A stretch of DNA of 64,000 nucleotides from Stomorhina lunata (lineage: Eukaryota > Arthropoda > Insecta > Diptera > Rhiniidae): contig OW121741.1 in the NCBI GenBank assembly GCA_933228675.1, positions 113,144,361 through 113,208,360 on the forward strand, written 5' to 3'. Shown in pieces: positions 36,601 to 47,449 of the stretch (position 1 is its first letter; each line of letters begins with the position of its first letter). The notes under the pieces are model-generated. The model saw only the letters and a list, made by a program, of their open reading frames with translations, was not told the DNA's origin and ran no database searches. Both the position numbers and the translations under genes were made by a program.

Positions 36601-38189
36601 CACCAACTGGTCGTTTGGCACGATGGGCTTTACAACTGCAACCGTACAACATTCAATTTGGATACACGCCAGGAAAGAAAAATGTTATTGCAGATACACT
36701 TTCTAGACCACCATGCACACAACATGCAGATATATCCTGTGAATGTTTTCATATTTCAATTGATTTTCCTCGTCAAGGTTCAGCAGAAATAAGAAAAGCT
36801 CAACTCGAAGACGAATATATTAAAACCATTATAAATGCTTTTGAAACAAATGATGACAGTATCATACAGTATACCAATCGTGGTTATATATTAATTGATG
36901 GAATACTATATCGATATTGTGAAGACCAAGAAACAGAAAATGGGCAATTAGTAGTTCCAAAATCTATGCGCTCAACCATATTAAATAGATTTCATGATGA
37001 TCCTATGGCTGGTCACTACGGAATTCAAAGGACAATTAGTCGCATTACGCCTCACTACTATTGGCCAGGTTTGAAAACCGAAGTAGCCAAGTACATAAAA
37101 CAATGTGTAGAATGCCAAAAATATAAAATATCAAACCAGAAACCAACCGGATTATACCGAACAGTAGCAAGCAATCAAAGATTTGAAGTAGTAGCAATAG
37201 ATCTCGTTGGACCACTGCCACTTACAAAACAAGGATATCAATGGATATTAATTGTTGAAGATATATGTAGCAGATGGGTTGAAATGTTTCCTTTAAAGCA
37301 TGCAACAGCTGAAAATTGTTCAATTATGATCCTAAATGAAATTGTATTGCGTTATGGAGTTCCCAGACGTATTCATTCAGATAACGGGTCTCAATTTATT
37401 TCTGCTATCATGCAAAAGCTGACATTCTGTTTAGGTATTAAACAATCATTTACCCCAGTATATCATCCTCAAGCAAATCCTGTTGAAAGAAAAAATCGTG
37501 ATCTAAAAACACAATTGGCTATATGTGTGGAAAAAGATCATACAACGTGGAATCTGAAATTACCCATGATACGTTTTGCTATGAATACATCAAAATGCGA
37601 CAGCACAGGATATTCAGCAGCATACTTAACATTTGGGCGTGAGTTAAGAAGTCCTTTAGAGGCTCACCATGACCTTAAAACTATAATAATTTCTGAAAAT
37701 TTTATACCACAAATTACACCACATTTAATAAATCTTGCAGATACTTTACAGCACGCTCGAGAAGAAGAAGAAAAACTTCAAGATAGAAATAGATGCTATA
37801 TAAACTCCAAAAGAAGACCTTCAGATGACTTAAAAGTTGGAGACAAAGTCTTGGTATCAACACATGTTTTAAGCAACAAAGATACCAATATAACATCAAA
37901 ATTTATACCTCGTCGAGATGGACCATACATCGTAATTAACAAAAACGGCTCATGCTTTACAATTGCCACAGAAGATAATCCAGAAATACCACTTGGAACT
38001 CACCATGTGTCAGATTTGACTTTATATAAAGGACCTGAAAATGCTCCTATATACCCAATTAGAAAAAGAGGTCGTCCAAAAACAGTTACAAATAACGAGA
38101 CAACCAAAGATGTTAATCAAAACGCCATGCAAAGAGATGATACTGTAATCCCAACCAGAAGAATTCTAAGACCCAGACATCCCAAGTAG
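33651..38189 (+). CDS. Ty3/gypsy Gag-Pol polyprotein
   Basis: One 1512-residue frame. The Gag matrix/capsid-like region ends in two zinc knuckles: CSFCRKRNHTADVC (from residue 252, CX2CX4HX4C) and CYGCGLAGYYRSNC (from 286), where Tyr replaces the expected His. Protease has FDTAARTS (Asp about 345). RT carries the catalytic YLDD at 757-760. RNase H has KADASNYALGAVLLQ at about 905. The integrase zinc domain ends in CVECQKYK (from 1152). The catalytic triad is D1184, D1244 and E1279, with 34 rather than 35 residues between the last two. A GPYIVI module lies at about 1424, and a basic tail follows. All catalytic residues are present with no stop or frameshift, so the protein may be functional. 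The start is the first ATG after the leader. Confidence 0.95.
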   Translation: MRRSPKPVSANTRSVSQNLAQSQSEEDSTYTSAHNSLPSNSGSNPVNYSLSQGQFLELLGGLNCRQESKNTFSNCSARFSGGRNTAKVEDFIATILVYKEAENVSDSLALISLPLLLEGYASSWWQGVKSEANNFGKAMELLRNAFSPPKPDWRIFAEISQEKQKAFESTDNFVCRKRGLFAQLTEKLTENTMLNIIYSQLLIIIRDKISRDSLKSFQDLLEKAREVEMLLKENHEPVHNTIPSSEKALVRCSFCRKRNHTADVCFKKIEADRKGKPKVQENALNCYGCGLAGYYRSNCPNCNNKNVINSPEKLDFNSIQTTVVGRDVPTVQININGLNGEAYFDTAARTSVAGYSLFQKLKEKKVEFQKVSAEIILADGISREEIVYSTIVQILIGKRFRRIRFICLPKAQGNRTLIGIDFLEQAGIVLDLAQRNWHFKDDPNTIFDFKMDKPNTKKTIPISQTSITENNSVNNFLNWFENNSIEKDGQQTPNSDAASTYDYSPGGINRIFEGSIPNDINTDVYDWDLFPPMKRLKTHNSEKLKYPILLKSFDLKLKTSEGSNLVNNEKYILNNLLEKHQSIFEETSEPIPNIEHFINTGSHSPIACAPYRISPVMKEKLRKELNEMLEKNVIQEEESPWAFPVVLIPKKNGSLRVCVDYRRLNNITISDKYPLPRMDDLLHAAKATSFMSTMDLKAGYWQIKVAEKDKLKTAFTTPFGIYVFNRMPFGLKNAPSTFQRLIDKFRAGLPQITILAYLDDIIICSDSFENHIKDLEKVFERIKLFKIQLNREKCIFCRPEVKYLGHILTNYGLKPDPEKIEAILQRPYPKNLKQLISFLQTCSWYRRFIPNFAQISKPLSNLTKKTVKWKWTDEETIAFEKLKHLLVSPPILQQVDENKPFFIKADASNYALGAVLLQGENENEHPVEYASRLLLPAERNYSTTEREALAVVWAVKKFRGYIEGSQISVLTDHQPLKWLFSLKSPTGRLARWALQLQPYNIQFGYTPGKKNVIADTLSRPPCTQHADISCECFHISIDFPRQGSAEIRKAQLEDEYIKTIINAFETNDDSIIQYTNRGYILIDGILYRYCEDQETENGQLVVPKSMRSTILNRFHDDPMAGHYGIQRTISRITPHYYWPGLKTEVAKYIKQCVECQKYKISNQKPTGLYRTVASNQRFEVVAIDLVGPLPLTKQGYQWILIVEDICSRWVEMFPLKHATAENCSIMILNEIVLRYGVPRRIHSDNGSQFISAIMQKLTFCLGIKQSFTPVYHPQANPVERKNRDLKTQLAICVEKDHTTWNLKLPMIRFAMNTSKCDSTGYSAAYLTFGRELRSPLEAHHDLKTIIISENFIPQITPHLINLADTLQHAREEEEKLQDRNRCYINSKRRPSDDLKVGDKVLVSTHVLSNKDTNITSKFIPRRDGPYIVINKNGSCFTIATEDNPEIPLGTHHVSDLTLYKGPENAPIYPIRKRGRPKTVTNNETTKDVNQNAMQRDDTVIPTRRILRPRHPK

Positions 38190-38222
38190 TTCAGCGACAT
38201 CATCGGGACGATTTCAGACGCT

Positions 38223-38232
38223 GAGGGGGAGG
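38223..38232 (+). promoter_or_regulatory. Polypurine tract of gypsy element
   Basis: GAGGGGGAGG immediately before the 3' LTR, in the position of the plus-strand primer. Confidence 0.8.
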
Positions 38233-38233
38233 C

Positions 38234-38683
38234 TGTAACGGAGACTTTTAATTTAAGTTATTTTATATTATTAATTGTTACTTGTTTTAAAAATACTTGT
38301 TTTTGAAAATTATTTTTAATCATAAAAACATAGTATTTTACTTTTGAAAAATTCAATTCAAATTTTTCCTATAAAAGGAAAAACATTTTTAAATTTTATT
38401 CATTGTCATTTTAATTGTGATTCTAATTTTGAAAACTGATTTTGTTTTTTTTGCCAAATAAAAAAACTTTTAAAAAAAAAAGCAACAAATAAAATTTTTT
38501 TCAATAATTTTTTAAAAAAATATAATTCAATAAATTCTGAAGGCGAATAAGACGATTACGTCCATTCAAGCCTCAGAATTATATAAATAAAAAACAAATA
38601 AAAAACAGGAACTGAGGTCGGAAAGGACGATATCGTCTGGCTGACCCTTTTCCCAAATACTCAACAAGAGTCCATCCTCTACA
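38234..38683 (+). repeat. Ty3/gypsy 3' LTR
   Basis: 450 bp, one visible difference from the 5' LTR. Followed directly by the TATT target duplication. Confidence 0.93.
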
Positions 38684-39139
38684 TATTAAGATTTATTTGC
38701 TTATAAATAATATAACCAAAACTTAAGATCTAAAATTTGATTAGAAATGACTGCAAGAAAATATATTTAACATTCAAATACAAAATAAACTTCCTAATGA
38801 TTTATATGTAATCAGCCTTAGAGATAAGGAGTGTTACGAATAAAATATGCATTTACTATTGAAGGTAAAACTTATCCATAGTGTTGCAATAATGTATTTC
38901 TATCACGTTATCTTTTACATATACCCGATCTTTATCATCATTATGTTATTATAATTTCGTTCAAAAAGAACTATTGTGAACTTCTTCATAGTATACCAAA
39001 ATAAAAATTAAATTTGATGCTTCATTAAAATTGAGATTTTAACATTAAGGCAAACTAGACGTAAAAAAAATTGTTTGTCTCTTTTTATTGTCACTCGTTT
39101 TTTTAAAATCCTGATGATGCTATCCAATGGATAGCGAAA
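38684..39139. other. Intergenic DNA ending in a hammerhead-like core
   Basis: No gene is seen. At its right end, where minisatellite array 4 begins, CTGATGA (39111) is followed by a 7-bp hairpin (GCTATCC/GGATAGC) and GAAA. Confidence 0.5.
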
Positions 39140-39150
39140 TATTGATTTTT
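39104..39150 (+). ncRNA. Degenerate hammerhead-like motif at array boundary
   Basis: CTGATGA (39111-39117), one unpaired T, a 7-bp stem II GCTATCC/GGATAGC with loop AAT (39119-39135), then GAAA (39136-39139). Flanks TAAAATC and GATTTTTA could form a stem I with one bulge. Stem III would be only about one pair. The extra T and minimal stem III argue against activity. It may be a relic or a minimal dimer-type hammerhead such as those of Penelope-like elements, or chance. Confidence 0.3.
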
Positions 39151-41720
39151 ATACAAATTTTTATTTCAAGAAATTTTCTTTAAAAATTTTTGTATAGAAA
39201 CATTTTTTATAAAGAAAAATTTTACATTTTTCTACAAAAATGTTTTTACCGAAAAATTTATTACAAAAATTTTTATACCGAAAAATTTCCTACAAAATAT
39301 TTTTACCGAAAAATTTTCTACAATAATTTTTTTACCAAAAAATTTGTATAACGAAAAATTATCTATAGTAATTTTTATATCGAAAAGTTGTCTATAAATA
39401 TTTCTGTAGTAATTTTTATAAAAAAATTGTCTATAAATTTTTTTACATCGAAAAATTTTCTATAAAAATTTTAATATCGAAAATTTTTTTACTAAAATTT
39501 TGATATTAAGAAATTTTTTATAAAAACTTTCTAAAAAATTTTTATATCGACAAATTTTCTATAAAATTTTTATATCAAAAAAATTTTCTATAAAAATTTT
39601 TTTACCAAAAAATTTCTATAAAAAATTTTAGTTTTTTATGAAAATTAAAAAAAAAATCTTTTAATAGAAAAATTTCTTATAACAATCTTTGTGTCGAAAA
39701 ATAACTACGAAAAATTTTATATTTTTCTACAAGAATTTTTACATCTAAAAATTTCCTATAAAATTTTTTTTGACCAAAAAATTTTCTAATTTCTATAAAT
39801 ATTTCTATACTAAAAAATTGTCTATGAAAATTTTTATATCGAAAAATTTTCTAAAAAAGCTTTTACTTTTTATATAAAAAAAATAATTCTATAAATTTTG
39901 TTTTACAAGTTTTATATAGAAAAATTTTCTATAATGATTTTTATATATAAAATTTCCTATAAAAATTTTTGCATACAAAAATTTTCTATAAAAATTTTTA
40001 GATAGAAAAATTTTTTATAAAAATTTTATATAAAAATTTTTATATCGAAAAATTTTCCATAAAAATTTTGATATCGAAAAATTTTCAATAAAAATTTTAA
40101 TTTTGAAAAATTTTTGTACTGAAAAATATTCTATAAAAATTTTTATTCCGAAAAATTTTCTATAAAAATTTTTATTCCAAAAAATTTTCTATAAATATTC
40201 TTATATCGAAAATTTTCTTTAAAAAATTTTTATTTAATTTTTTATCTAGAGAAATTTTCTTTTCAAATTTGTATATAGGAAAACCCTCTATCAAGATTTT
40301 TTATCTAAAAATTTTTATAAAAATTTTTATTTTTTAAAATTTAAAAAAAAATTGATTGAAAATATTTCGATATAAAAACTTTTATATTGAAAAATTTTCT
40401 ATAAAAGATTTTATATTGAAAAATTTTCTATAAAAATTTTTATATTGAAAAATTTTCTATAAAAATTTTTATATTGAAAAATTACCTACAAAAATTGTTA
40501 ACCGAAAAATTTTCTATAAAAATTTTTATACCGAAAAATTTCTATAATAATTTTTATACCGAAAAATTTCTATAATAATTTTTTCATCGAATACATTTTC
40601 TAGAAAATTGTACATCGAAAAATTTTCTATAAAAATATTTATACCGAAAAATTTTTAATCCGAAAAATTTTTTATATAAATATTTATACCGAAAAATTAT
40701 CTATTAAAATGTTTATCCAGAATAAAGTTTTTATATTAATTTTTATATCAAATAAATTTTCTATAAAAATGTTTATCAATATATAATATAATATAATTTT
40801 CTATAAAAATTTTACACCGAATAATTTGCTATAAAAATTTTACACCGAAAAATTTTCTAAAAAAAATTTTATACTGCAAAATTTTCTATAAAAATTTTAT
40901 ACCGAAAAATTTTTTATAAAAATTTTATACCGAAATATTTTCTATAAAAATTTTACAACGAAACATTTTCTATAAAACTTTTATACCGAAAAATTTTCTA
41001 TAAAATTTTTATATCGAAAAATTTTCCGTAAAATATTTATACAGAAAAATTTTCTTTAAAAATTTTTAAATAGAAAAATTTTTATACCGAGAAATTTTTC
41101 TAAAAATTTTTCATCGAAAAATTTTCTTTAAAATTTTATACCGTAAAATTTTCTTTAAAAATTTTATATTGTAAAAGTTTCTGTAAAAATTTTTGATACA
41201 ATTTTTTATGAAAAATTAGGATTTAAAGTTCGAATAATAAAATTTTGATACAATGTTTTATATCAAAAAAAATTTTGATACAATTTTTTATATCAAAAAA
41301 TTTTCTATAAAATTTTTTATATCAAAAAATTTTCTATAAAAATTGTTATACCAAAAATTTTTCTATCAAAACTTTTCTACGAAAATTTTTCTTTTAAAAA
41401 TTTCCCATAAAATTTTATTTAACAAAATTTTCTTTCTGTGAGATATTGCTGATCAAAAATTACCTTGGACATTTTTTAATGCAATTTTTCTAGGAAAATT
41501 CATTATAAAAATATGTTTAAAAAATATTTTATCAAAAATTTCCTTGAAATTGTTTTTATCAAAAATTTTCTATAAACATTTTTTCTTATCAAAAATTTCC
41601 TATAAATTTTTTTTTATCAAAAATGTTCTATCGCAAATTTTCATTAAAAGTTGTTATCGTAAATTTTCATAAAATTTTTTATTACATTTTTTGTAATGAA
41701 AATTCGTGTACCGAAAAATT
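39150..41720. repeat. AT-rich minisatellite array 4
   Basis: Tandem near-palindromic units of about 28 bp, AAAAATTTTCTATAAAAATT plus TTATACCG or TATATCG, continue for 2.5 kb with much drift. Sub-blocks differ in the trailing word (TACCG, CACCG, TATCG), suggesting local expansion of variants. Confidence 0.88.
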
Positions 41721-43550
41721 GTCTAAAAAAAATTATTATATCAAAAATAACAACTGAATCGCATTGAAAGAATATTTTTGGACATAGGTTTTTAGTATAA
41801 ACTTGTCGTTATAAAAATGTTCATATGAAATTTTTTTTTCTTATACATATACATTTTATTAGAAAAAATGGCTCAATTTCTTAATATTTTCACATAATTT
41901 TTTGGTTTAAAATTTTTCTCAGAAAATTTATTACATTTAAGACCTTCTAATGTGCATATTTACAAATTTTCTTCCGGCATTAGAAAAATATTTATTTATA
42001 ACAAAATCCTTATTTGTTTACATTTTAGCTAAAATGTAATAAATTAAATTAACTTATTTATCTATCTTATTTATGAAAACTTTTTCTTCTTAGAACTCAA
42101 AATTGCAAAAGCGAAAAATATGTAATAAACAATAAATACTTGATGTAGGTGGCCATGAAATTTATTTTCTTCTCTCGTACATACCATATTTTCCTAGAAC
42201 GAGGGGTGTTTATTCATGTAAGTGGGTCACACTGATTGAATAAGAAGAAAACTGCTGGGTAATGAGTCAGGAAAATAACATGATAAATAGTTTAAGTATT
42301 TAAATATCGTTAAAGCTAATTTGAATTTTAAAAAGAATTCATTAAGTAGCTGTTGGTGGTGATGCTACTGCAGTTGGGCTTAAGTATCTATCCTTTTTAA
42401 TTGAAATTATCTTGGGATATTTGAAGAATGTTAATTTGCATAATTTGGCTTAATATTAAATTTTTTGCAAAGTCTTGCCATGAATGAGAAGAAAATATGT
42501 ATAAAGCCAGAAATATTTAGTAGCAAAAGAATGTACAAGTATTTTATAGATTGAACAATTTTTTCTCATAAAACAGCTGAAGGTTAGGAATGGGCTTAGT
42601 AAGCTATAATTTTGTAGACTGGTTAATATTTAAATTAGCCTTTAATTAGGATACGATCAGAAAAACAAACATACAGCTATAAATTTTAAATGTCCACATC
42701 TAGGCGACTTAGTTTTATATAAAGGCCTTGAAAAATTTCCTGTCGAGAGTATTATGTACTCTACTTCTAACTTATAATGTATCTTTTTTATATGTCACAA
42801 CTCTTTTAATATGTATTTTTCTTTTTTGTAAATCTATTAAAAATAGCCTTAAAGAATTTCTTAAAAAAAACACTCAAAGTTTAAGTTTTTCAAGTACAAC
42901 ATACAAATGCTGTATACAAGATAGTTTTTAACACTTCAAAATTTATTCAATAGGGTGGGTAAATTTTTGTATTTTTATTCTGATCAAAATCTTATAGTCA
43001 GTTAATTAAAAAATTAATATATTTAAAATTTGTATACTCTACAAGACCTTGGAAAATGCCTTAGTCTTAGACCAACCTAACCATTTAGAATAAAACTAAA
43101 AAACGTATTAACCCTTATATTAAAATCTTTGTATCGAACATTAAATAAAGTTTTCATGTCAAACAAACATAAAGTGTAGTTAAAAAGTCTTTATGAAAAA
43201 CATGTTTTCCTTTGATTACATATAAGTTTTTTTATGAAAAGAAAAAAATATATATGTATAAAAAATATAAAAATATTGAACTTGTGCAAAAGAATTATTT
43301 AAGTTATTTCGTACATATTTTTATAACAGAAACTTTTAGTGTAGAAGGAAATTTTTATAGAAAAGTTGAATTGACCAATATTTAATGTCAATATTTTTTT
43401 TTTTGTATATTGAAGCTATTGCAAAATAGTTAAAAAAATACTTTTTTCCTGGAAAACTTGTAGACAATTTGTGAAACTATTTATGTTATAAATGGAAATG
43501 ACATTGATATTTTTTTTTGAAAATATGTACTTTTTTATGTTATATCTCAA
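41721..43550. other. AT-rich intergenic DNA, nothing recognised
   Basis: No supported gene. A 67-codon frame at 42728-42931 is hydrophobic and AT-driven with no recognisable domain. Confidence 0.45.
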
Positions 43551-44360
43551 TTTATTATATACATTCAAATTTTTATTTGCTACAACATCGTCATAACGCA
43601 ATAAACTTATTTTCGAGCCAAAAAAAAAAAAAAAAACTAGACTATGTATAACGAAGTCGAGGGGTTCTGATATCAAAAGCTATTTTTTTAATTTTTTTTT
43701 GGATTTGAAAATTTTTATAGATTCTTGTATGTTAAATAATGAACTTTAATTCTTCAAAGAATAACTACTCAGTAATTGTAGTTATGTAATAATTCCGTAT
43801 TTGATGGAAATCGATTGTTTTCAAATCGAACGATTTCAGATATATTTTTAATACAGTTTCCATAAAAAACTTTAAGCTAAATGAAATTTAAGATATCAGT
43901 CAGAAAATTATCTTAAAAATATATATGAAATCGATCGATTTCCATCATATACCGGAATATCTTATCATTTAACTGCATTTTGGAACAGTTTTAAAATATT
44001 TGGTCATTTCCCTGTATTATTTTGTAATGTTTGACAGGGGATTGTGGAATATCTTTTAAATTTTTTTAAATATATAAGTTTTGAGAAAATGTTTGTATGA
44101 TAGCAAAATTTAGCAAATATTTGTCTTTATAGTGAAAAAAACACCTTTGACCTTAGTGGTGAAGGGTATCGTATGGTCGGGCTTGACCTACTATAGCACT
44201 TTCTTACTTGTTATTATATACATTCAAATTTCAATTTTCTTCAATATCGTCATAAACCAATAAATTTATTTTCGAGCAAAAAGAATTAAACTAGACCTAT
44301 GTATAACGAAATCGAGTGATTCTGATAATAGAAGCTAATTTTGAATTTCTTTTTTTAATT
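43551..44360. repeat. Direct duplication flanking MITE K copy 2
   Basis: 43551-43725 and 44211-44360 are diverged direct repeats. Shared words include TTATTATATACATTCAAATT, ATTTTCGAGC and CTATGTATAACGAA. Between them lie a diverged MITE K palindrome and a fragment of the repeat at 268-1016 in inverse (about 44130-44210, GGTATCGTATGGTCGGGCTT). Confidence 0.6.
43792..43958. mobile_element. Palindromic MITE K, diverged copy
   Basis: Inverted arms of about 60 bp: left ATTCCGTATTTGATGGAAAT, right (reverse complement) ATTCCGGTATATGATGGAAA. The CGATCGATTT core and the ATATCAGTC loop word are shared with 19716-19937. Confidence 0.6.
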
Positions 44361-44536
44361 AAAATTTTTTAAAAGATTTTTCTCCTTATTATTGGACAAT
44401 TAATAGTGTTTTTGAACATTTTTAAAACATTTCGCCATTACCCTGCATTATTTTTGTTAGAATTATTTGTCTAGGAAATTATAAATATCCACTTCTCTTA
44501 AATTACGATCAAAATAGTTACCTTTAAAACCTTGAT

Positions 44537-44880
44537 ATGAACCGAATACTGATAGTTGAAACGAGATTAGACACTTTGAGGAAGCAACTCCCCCACCAGG
44601 ATGGTAAACTATTAATGAAGCTAAAACGATTCAGTGAAAAACGAAACAAATATAAATTTCAAATAATCAATTTCGGTACAAGACCTATATATATAGGACA
44701 ACGATTTATGTGAACACTGCATATATAGCTTAAACGAAAAAAAAGTAGAACAAGTAGATGAGGTAATATAAACCAAGATCAGATATCAGCCATAAAAAAC
44801 AAGGAAACAACGACAAGGATCCATGTTCATGCAGGAAATTTTATATTGATTATATTCGATTATCTAGTTATATTACTCTA
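44537..44880 (+). pseudogene. Possible decayed coding fragment, unrecognised
   Basis: A 58-codon frame (44537-44713) reading MNRILIVETRLDTLRKQLP is followed in the next frame by DLCEHCIYSLNEKKVEQVDE (44703-44768), then in the third by YKPRSDISHKK and DPCSCRKFY. The composition is less AT-biased than chance frames nearby. I do not recognise the protein, and it could be accidental. Confidence 0.22.
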
Positions 44881-44937
44881 TAGCGACAATTGTATGCCGA
44901 AAAAATATGACTTTGAAACTCGCGCTTTATAACAGTT

Positions 44938-45430
44938 GAAGCAAAGTCTCCTCGGAGGAGTTTCTGTCCTTCAGTCCGTCAAATGAAAGCACGATAGCGC
45001 CTTAAAAAAAAGAGCTAGATGGACAAAATTTAACAAAAGTATTGTCTTTATCTTAAAAAGGTTGTTTGTTGAAAATGGGCGAAATCGGTTCACATTTTGT
45101 TAGATCTCCCATATAACCGATGTACCAAATAACATTAACGCTGATTAATTGAATACAATTGTAATAGCTATGACGGCTGAATTTGCAACAAAGAAGTTTT
45201 ATGTAACTATTTGTCAATTTATGAAATTTCTTAGAAGTCGGTCCATATTTGACTATAGCTTTCATGTAAAACCCACTCTCGGAACTACTAAAATGTCATA
45301 AGGGGCAGTTAAATGCTATTAAATTATAATCCATAACTACTATGTCAAGTCAAACAATGTTAAGTCCAGATATACGGTGGATGCATTAGGAACTGCTTAC
45401 AAAATATATTGACCTGTCGCACAGTGAGAT
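44938..45430. repeat. TATACCC-type fly repeat, partial copy
   Basis: Homologous to the middle of the long repeat at 50255-50890. Shared words include AGCACGATAGCGCCTTAA, AATACAATTGTAATAGCTAT and GTCCATATTTGACT. Ends are missing. The short minus-strand frame here is a shadow. Confidence 0.65.
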
Positions 45431-45540
45431 TTCTTCATACATCTAACTGCAAAAAATAGAAGGAGTTATCCTACAACGATGAAATTTGGCACACTTATTT
45501 AGTTTTATATAGATAAGAAAAGTTCAAAAAAACTTTGAAA

Positions 45541-46290
45541 TCCGACGACTCCTTGAGGTACCTCCCTTGGACCCCCATTTTTTTTACTTATTTTTCTTCT
45601 CAATGTATAACCCGCAATTTTAAACAGAATTTCATGAAAATCGGCATAACTCTATTATTTGACCAAGAAAAGAGCTCCACTAGTTTTGGTTGAAATCCGA
45701 CGACTCCTTAAGGTACCGCCCTTGGACCCCCATTTTTTCACTTATTTTTCTTCTCAATGTATAAACCCCAATTTTCAATAGAATTTAATAAAATTTGGCA
45801 CACTTCTATTTTTTGATCCAGAAAAAAGCCTTACTAATTTTGGTTGAAATCCGACGACTCTTTGAGGTACCTCCCTAGGACCCCCATTTTTTCACTTATT
45901 TTTCTTCTCAATGTATAAACCCCAATTTTCAATTGAATTTGATAAAATTTGGCAGACTTCTATTTTTTGATCTAGAAAAGAGCCCTACTAATTTTGGTTG
46001 AAATCCGACTCTTTGAGGTACCTCCCTTGGACCCCAATTTTTTCATTTATTTTTCTTCTCAATGTATAAACCCAAATTTTCAATAGAATTTGATCAAATT
46101 TGGCACAATTCTATTTTTTGATCCAGAAAAGAGCCCTACTAATTTTGGTTGAAATCCGACGACTCCTTGAGGTACCTCCCTTGGACCCCCATTTTTTCAC
46201 ATTTCAATGTATAACCCACAATTTGATAAATTTCGGCACACTTTTATTTTCTGATCTAAAAAAGAGTTCTACCAATTTCGGTTGAAATCC
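45541..46290. repeat. Tandem repeat of about 154 bp, five units
   Basis: Units begin with TCCGACGACTCCTTGAGGTA at 45541, 45696, 45849, 46004 and 46155, with a partial sixth at 46288; spacings are 155, 153, 155, 151 and 133 bp. Each includes CTTGGACCCCCATTTTTTC and CTTCTCAATGTATAA. Three diverged units of the same type are in the other relic at 19099-19440. A 61-codon plus frame inside is an artefact. Confidence 0.9.
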
Positions 46291-46314
46291 GGTTAAAGCC
46301 AATATTTAAATATT

Positions 46315-46490
46315 TTATTCATTAATTATCATTTCCTTAACTTCATCATCCAATTCCGAAACATTTTTATAAGGTTGTCGTCTAAAATTACTTATATATG
46401 GATCAGAAGACTCAAGTAAACGATGAAAAACATCGGTATTTGTTTTTACATTAATTTTCTTATTAAAACATGTGGTTTTGTTTTTTTTTT
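46315..46490 (-). pseudogene. C-terminal fragment of the family D protein
   Basis: The minus-strand frame ends at a stop at 46315-46317 and reads NTDVFHRLLESSDPYIS, then QPYKNVSELDDEVKEMI. It matches the end of the frame at 20502-20810. No start codon or upstream part is found. It is below the size of an obvious gene and is a transposon remnant. Confidence 0.55.
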
Positions 46491-47449
46491 AATTTCTTAT
46501 GCACTTTTTCCAAATAGCTGTCAATAAATTATTAATAAATTGTTGTTATAAAAGAGCTAATGTTAGGATTAATAACTGTAATTTGATTAAAAACTTAAGC
46601 CTGAAGGTATGCAATGGTTTTTTATTGTAAGCAATATTCCTGACTTTTTTTACTAAATTTTGATTTTTTCAAAAGTTTGACAAAAGTTGCTAAATTTTTT
46701 TAGCTAATTCGAAAGAAAAGCCTTTTGTCTTTCATTTCATTATACTAAGAGCACGGAGGTAAACCGAGCCAACTGACTTTTTCTCCAACGAAAACTGCCA
46801 ATGCTAAATTTTATAGGACAATCTTGATGCGCTCATATCTCCCAAACTATGTATGCAGTAAACTTTTTTTTTTCTTTAAAACAAACACAAGATCTCAGAC
46901 TTCAATAAAATTCACACCTACATTTTGCCACTTGAAATATCTTCGATACATAAGCCTTTAAATTTCAATAATTTTACCATAAATTTTTGTTTCACAACAT
47001 TTAGCTGACTTCAACCGATTTTTTCTATATATATGTATATATATCTTAGGAAAAAAATATAGATTTTTCATTGCCAGATTCTTCTCTATCAAATGGCATT
47101 ATTAGATTTTTGAAAAGTGATAGTCAAAAAATGCCTTTTTTGCAGCAGAAATACCATAGTGTGTCGTATTACTTTCAATGTGTTTGGCCTAACCATATCC
47201 GGTTATGAGACCAAATTTTGTTCAAAACACATACCAGGGAAACCACTTCGATATAAAGTTACTGCAACCGAATTTAGTCCAAAGAATCAACCAATAGCAA
47301 TACCCAATAGCATAAATTTTTTTTTTTAAATTTGATCCACATTTTGAATTAGCTGCAGCCTAAAATAAAAATCTTACTCGTTTGATAAAGAAGCTTTGAT
47401 AAGATTTTGTTTTTCTTATATACATTTTAATCGGAACTCAAATTTTATC

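Larger units (their letters stand above)
33015..38683 (+). mobile_element. Ty3/gypsy LTR retrotransposon, apparently intact
   Basis: 5669 bp with two 450-bp LTRs, a 4-bp duplication TATT on each side (33011-33014 and 38684-38687), a tRNA-type primer binding site, one uninterrupted gag-pol frame and a polypurine tract. The LTRs differ at one position that I can see (a T/A change in an A-run), so the insertion is recent. There is no env. Domain order RT-RNase H-integrase is that of Ty3/gypsy. The single fused frame and HPQANPVER integrase motif suggest the mdg3/Blastopia group, but that is a guess. Confidence 0.93.
45480..47440. mobile_element. DNA-transposon relic, family D copy 2
   Basis: Contains a 154-bp tandem array, a minus-strand coding fragment, and then blocks shared with 18990-20830: GGAGGTAAACCGAGCCAACT, CTTCGATACATAAGCCTTTA, and CCTTTTTTGCAGCAGAAATAC near 47133. 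At about 47020-47030 it preserves the site at which MITE K inserted in the other copy. Confidence 0.6.

Noticed and set aside
47117..47329. 70-codon plus-strand frame in relic D
   Set aside because: No match to the other relic's frame and no domain; likely chance.
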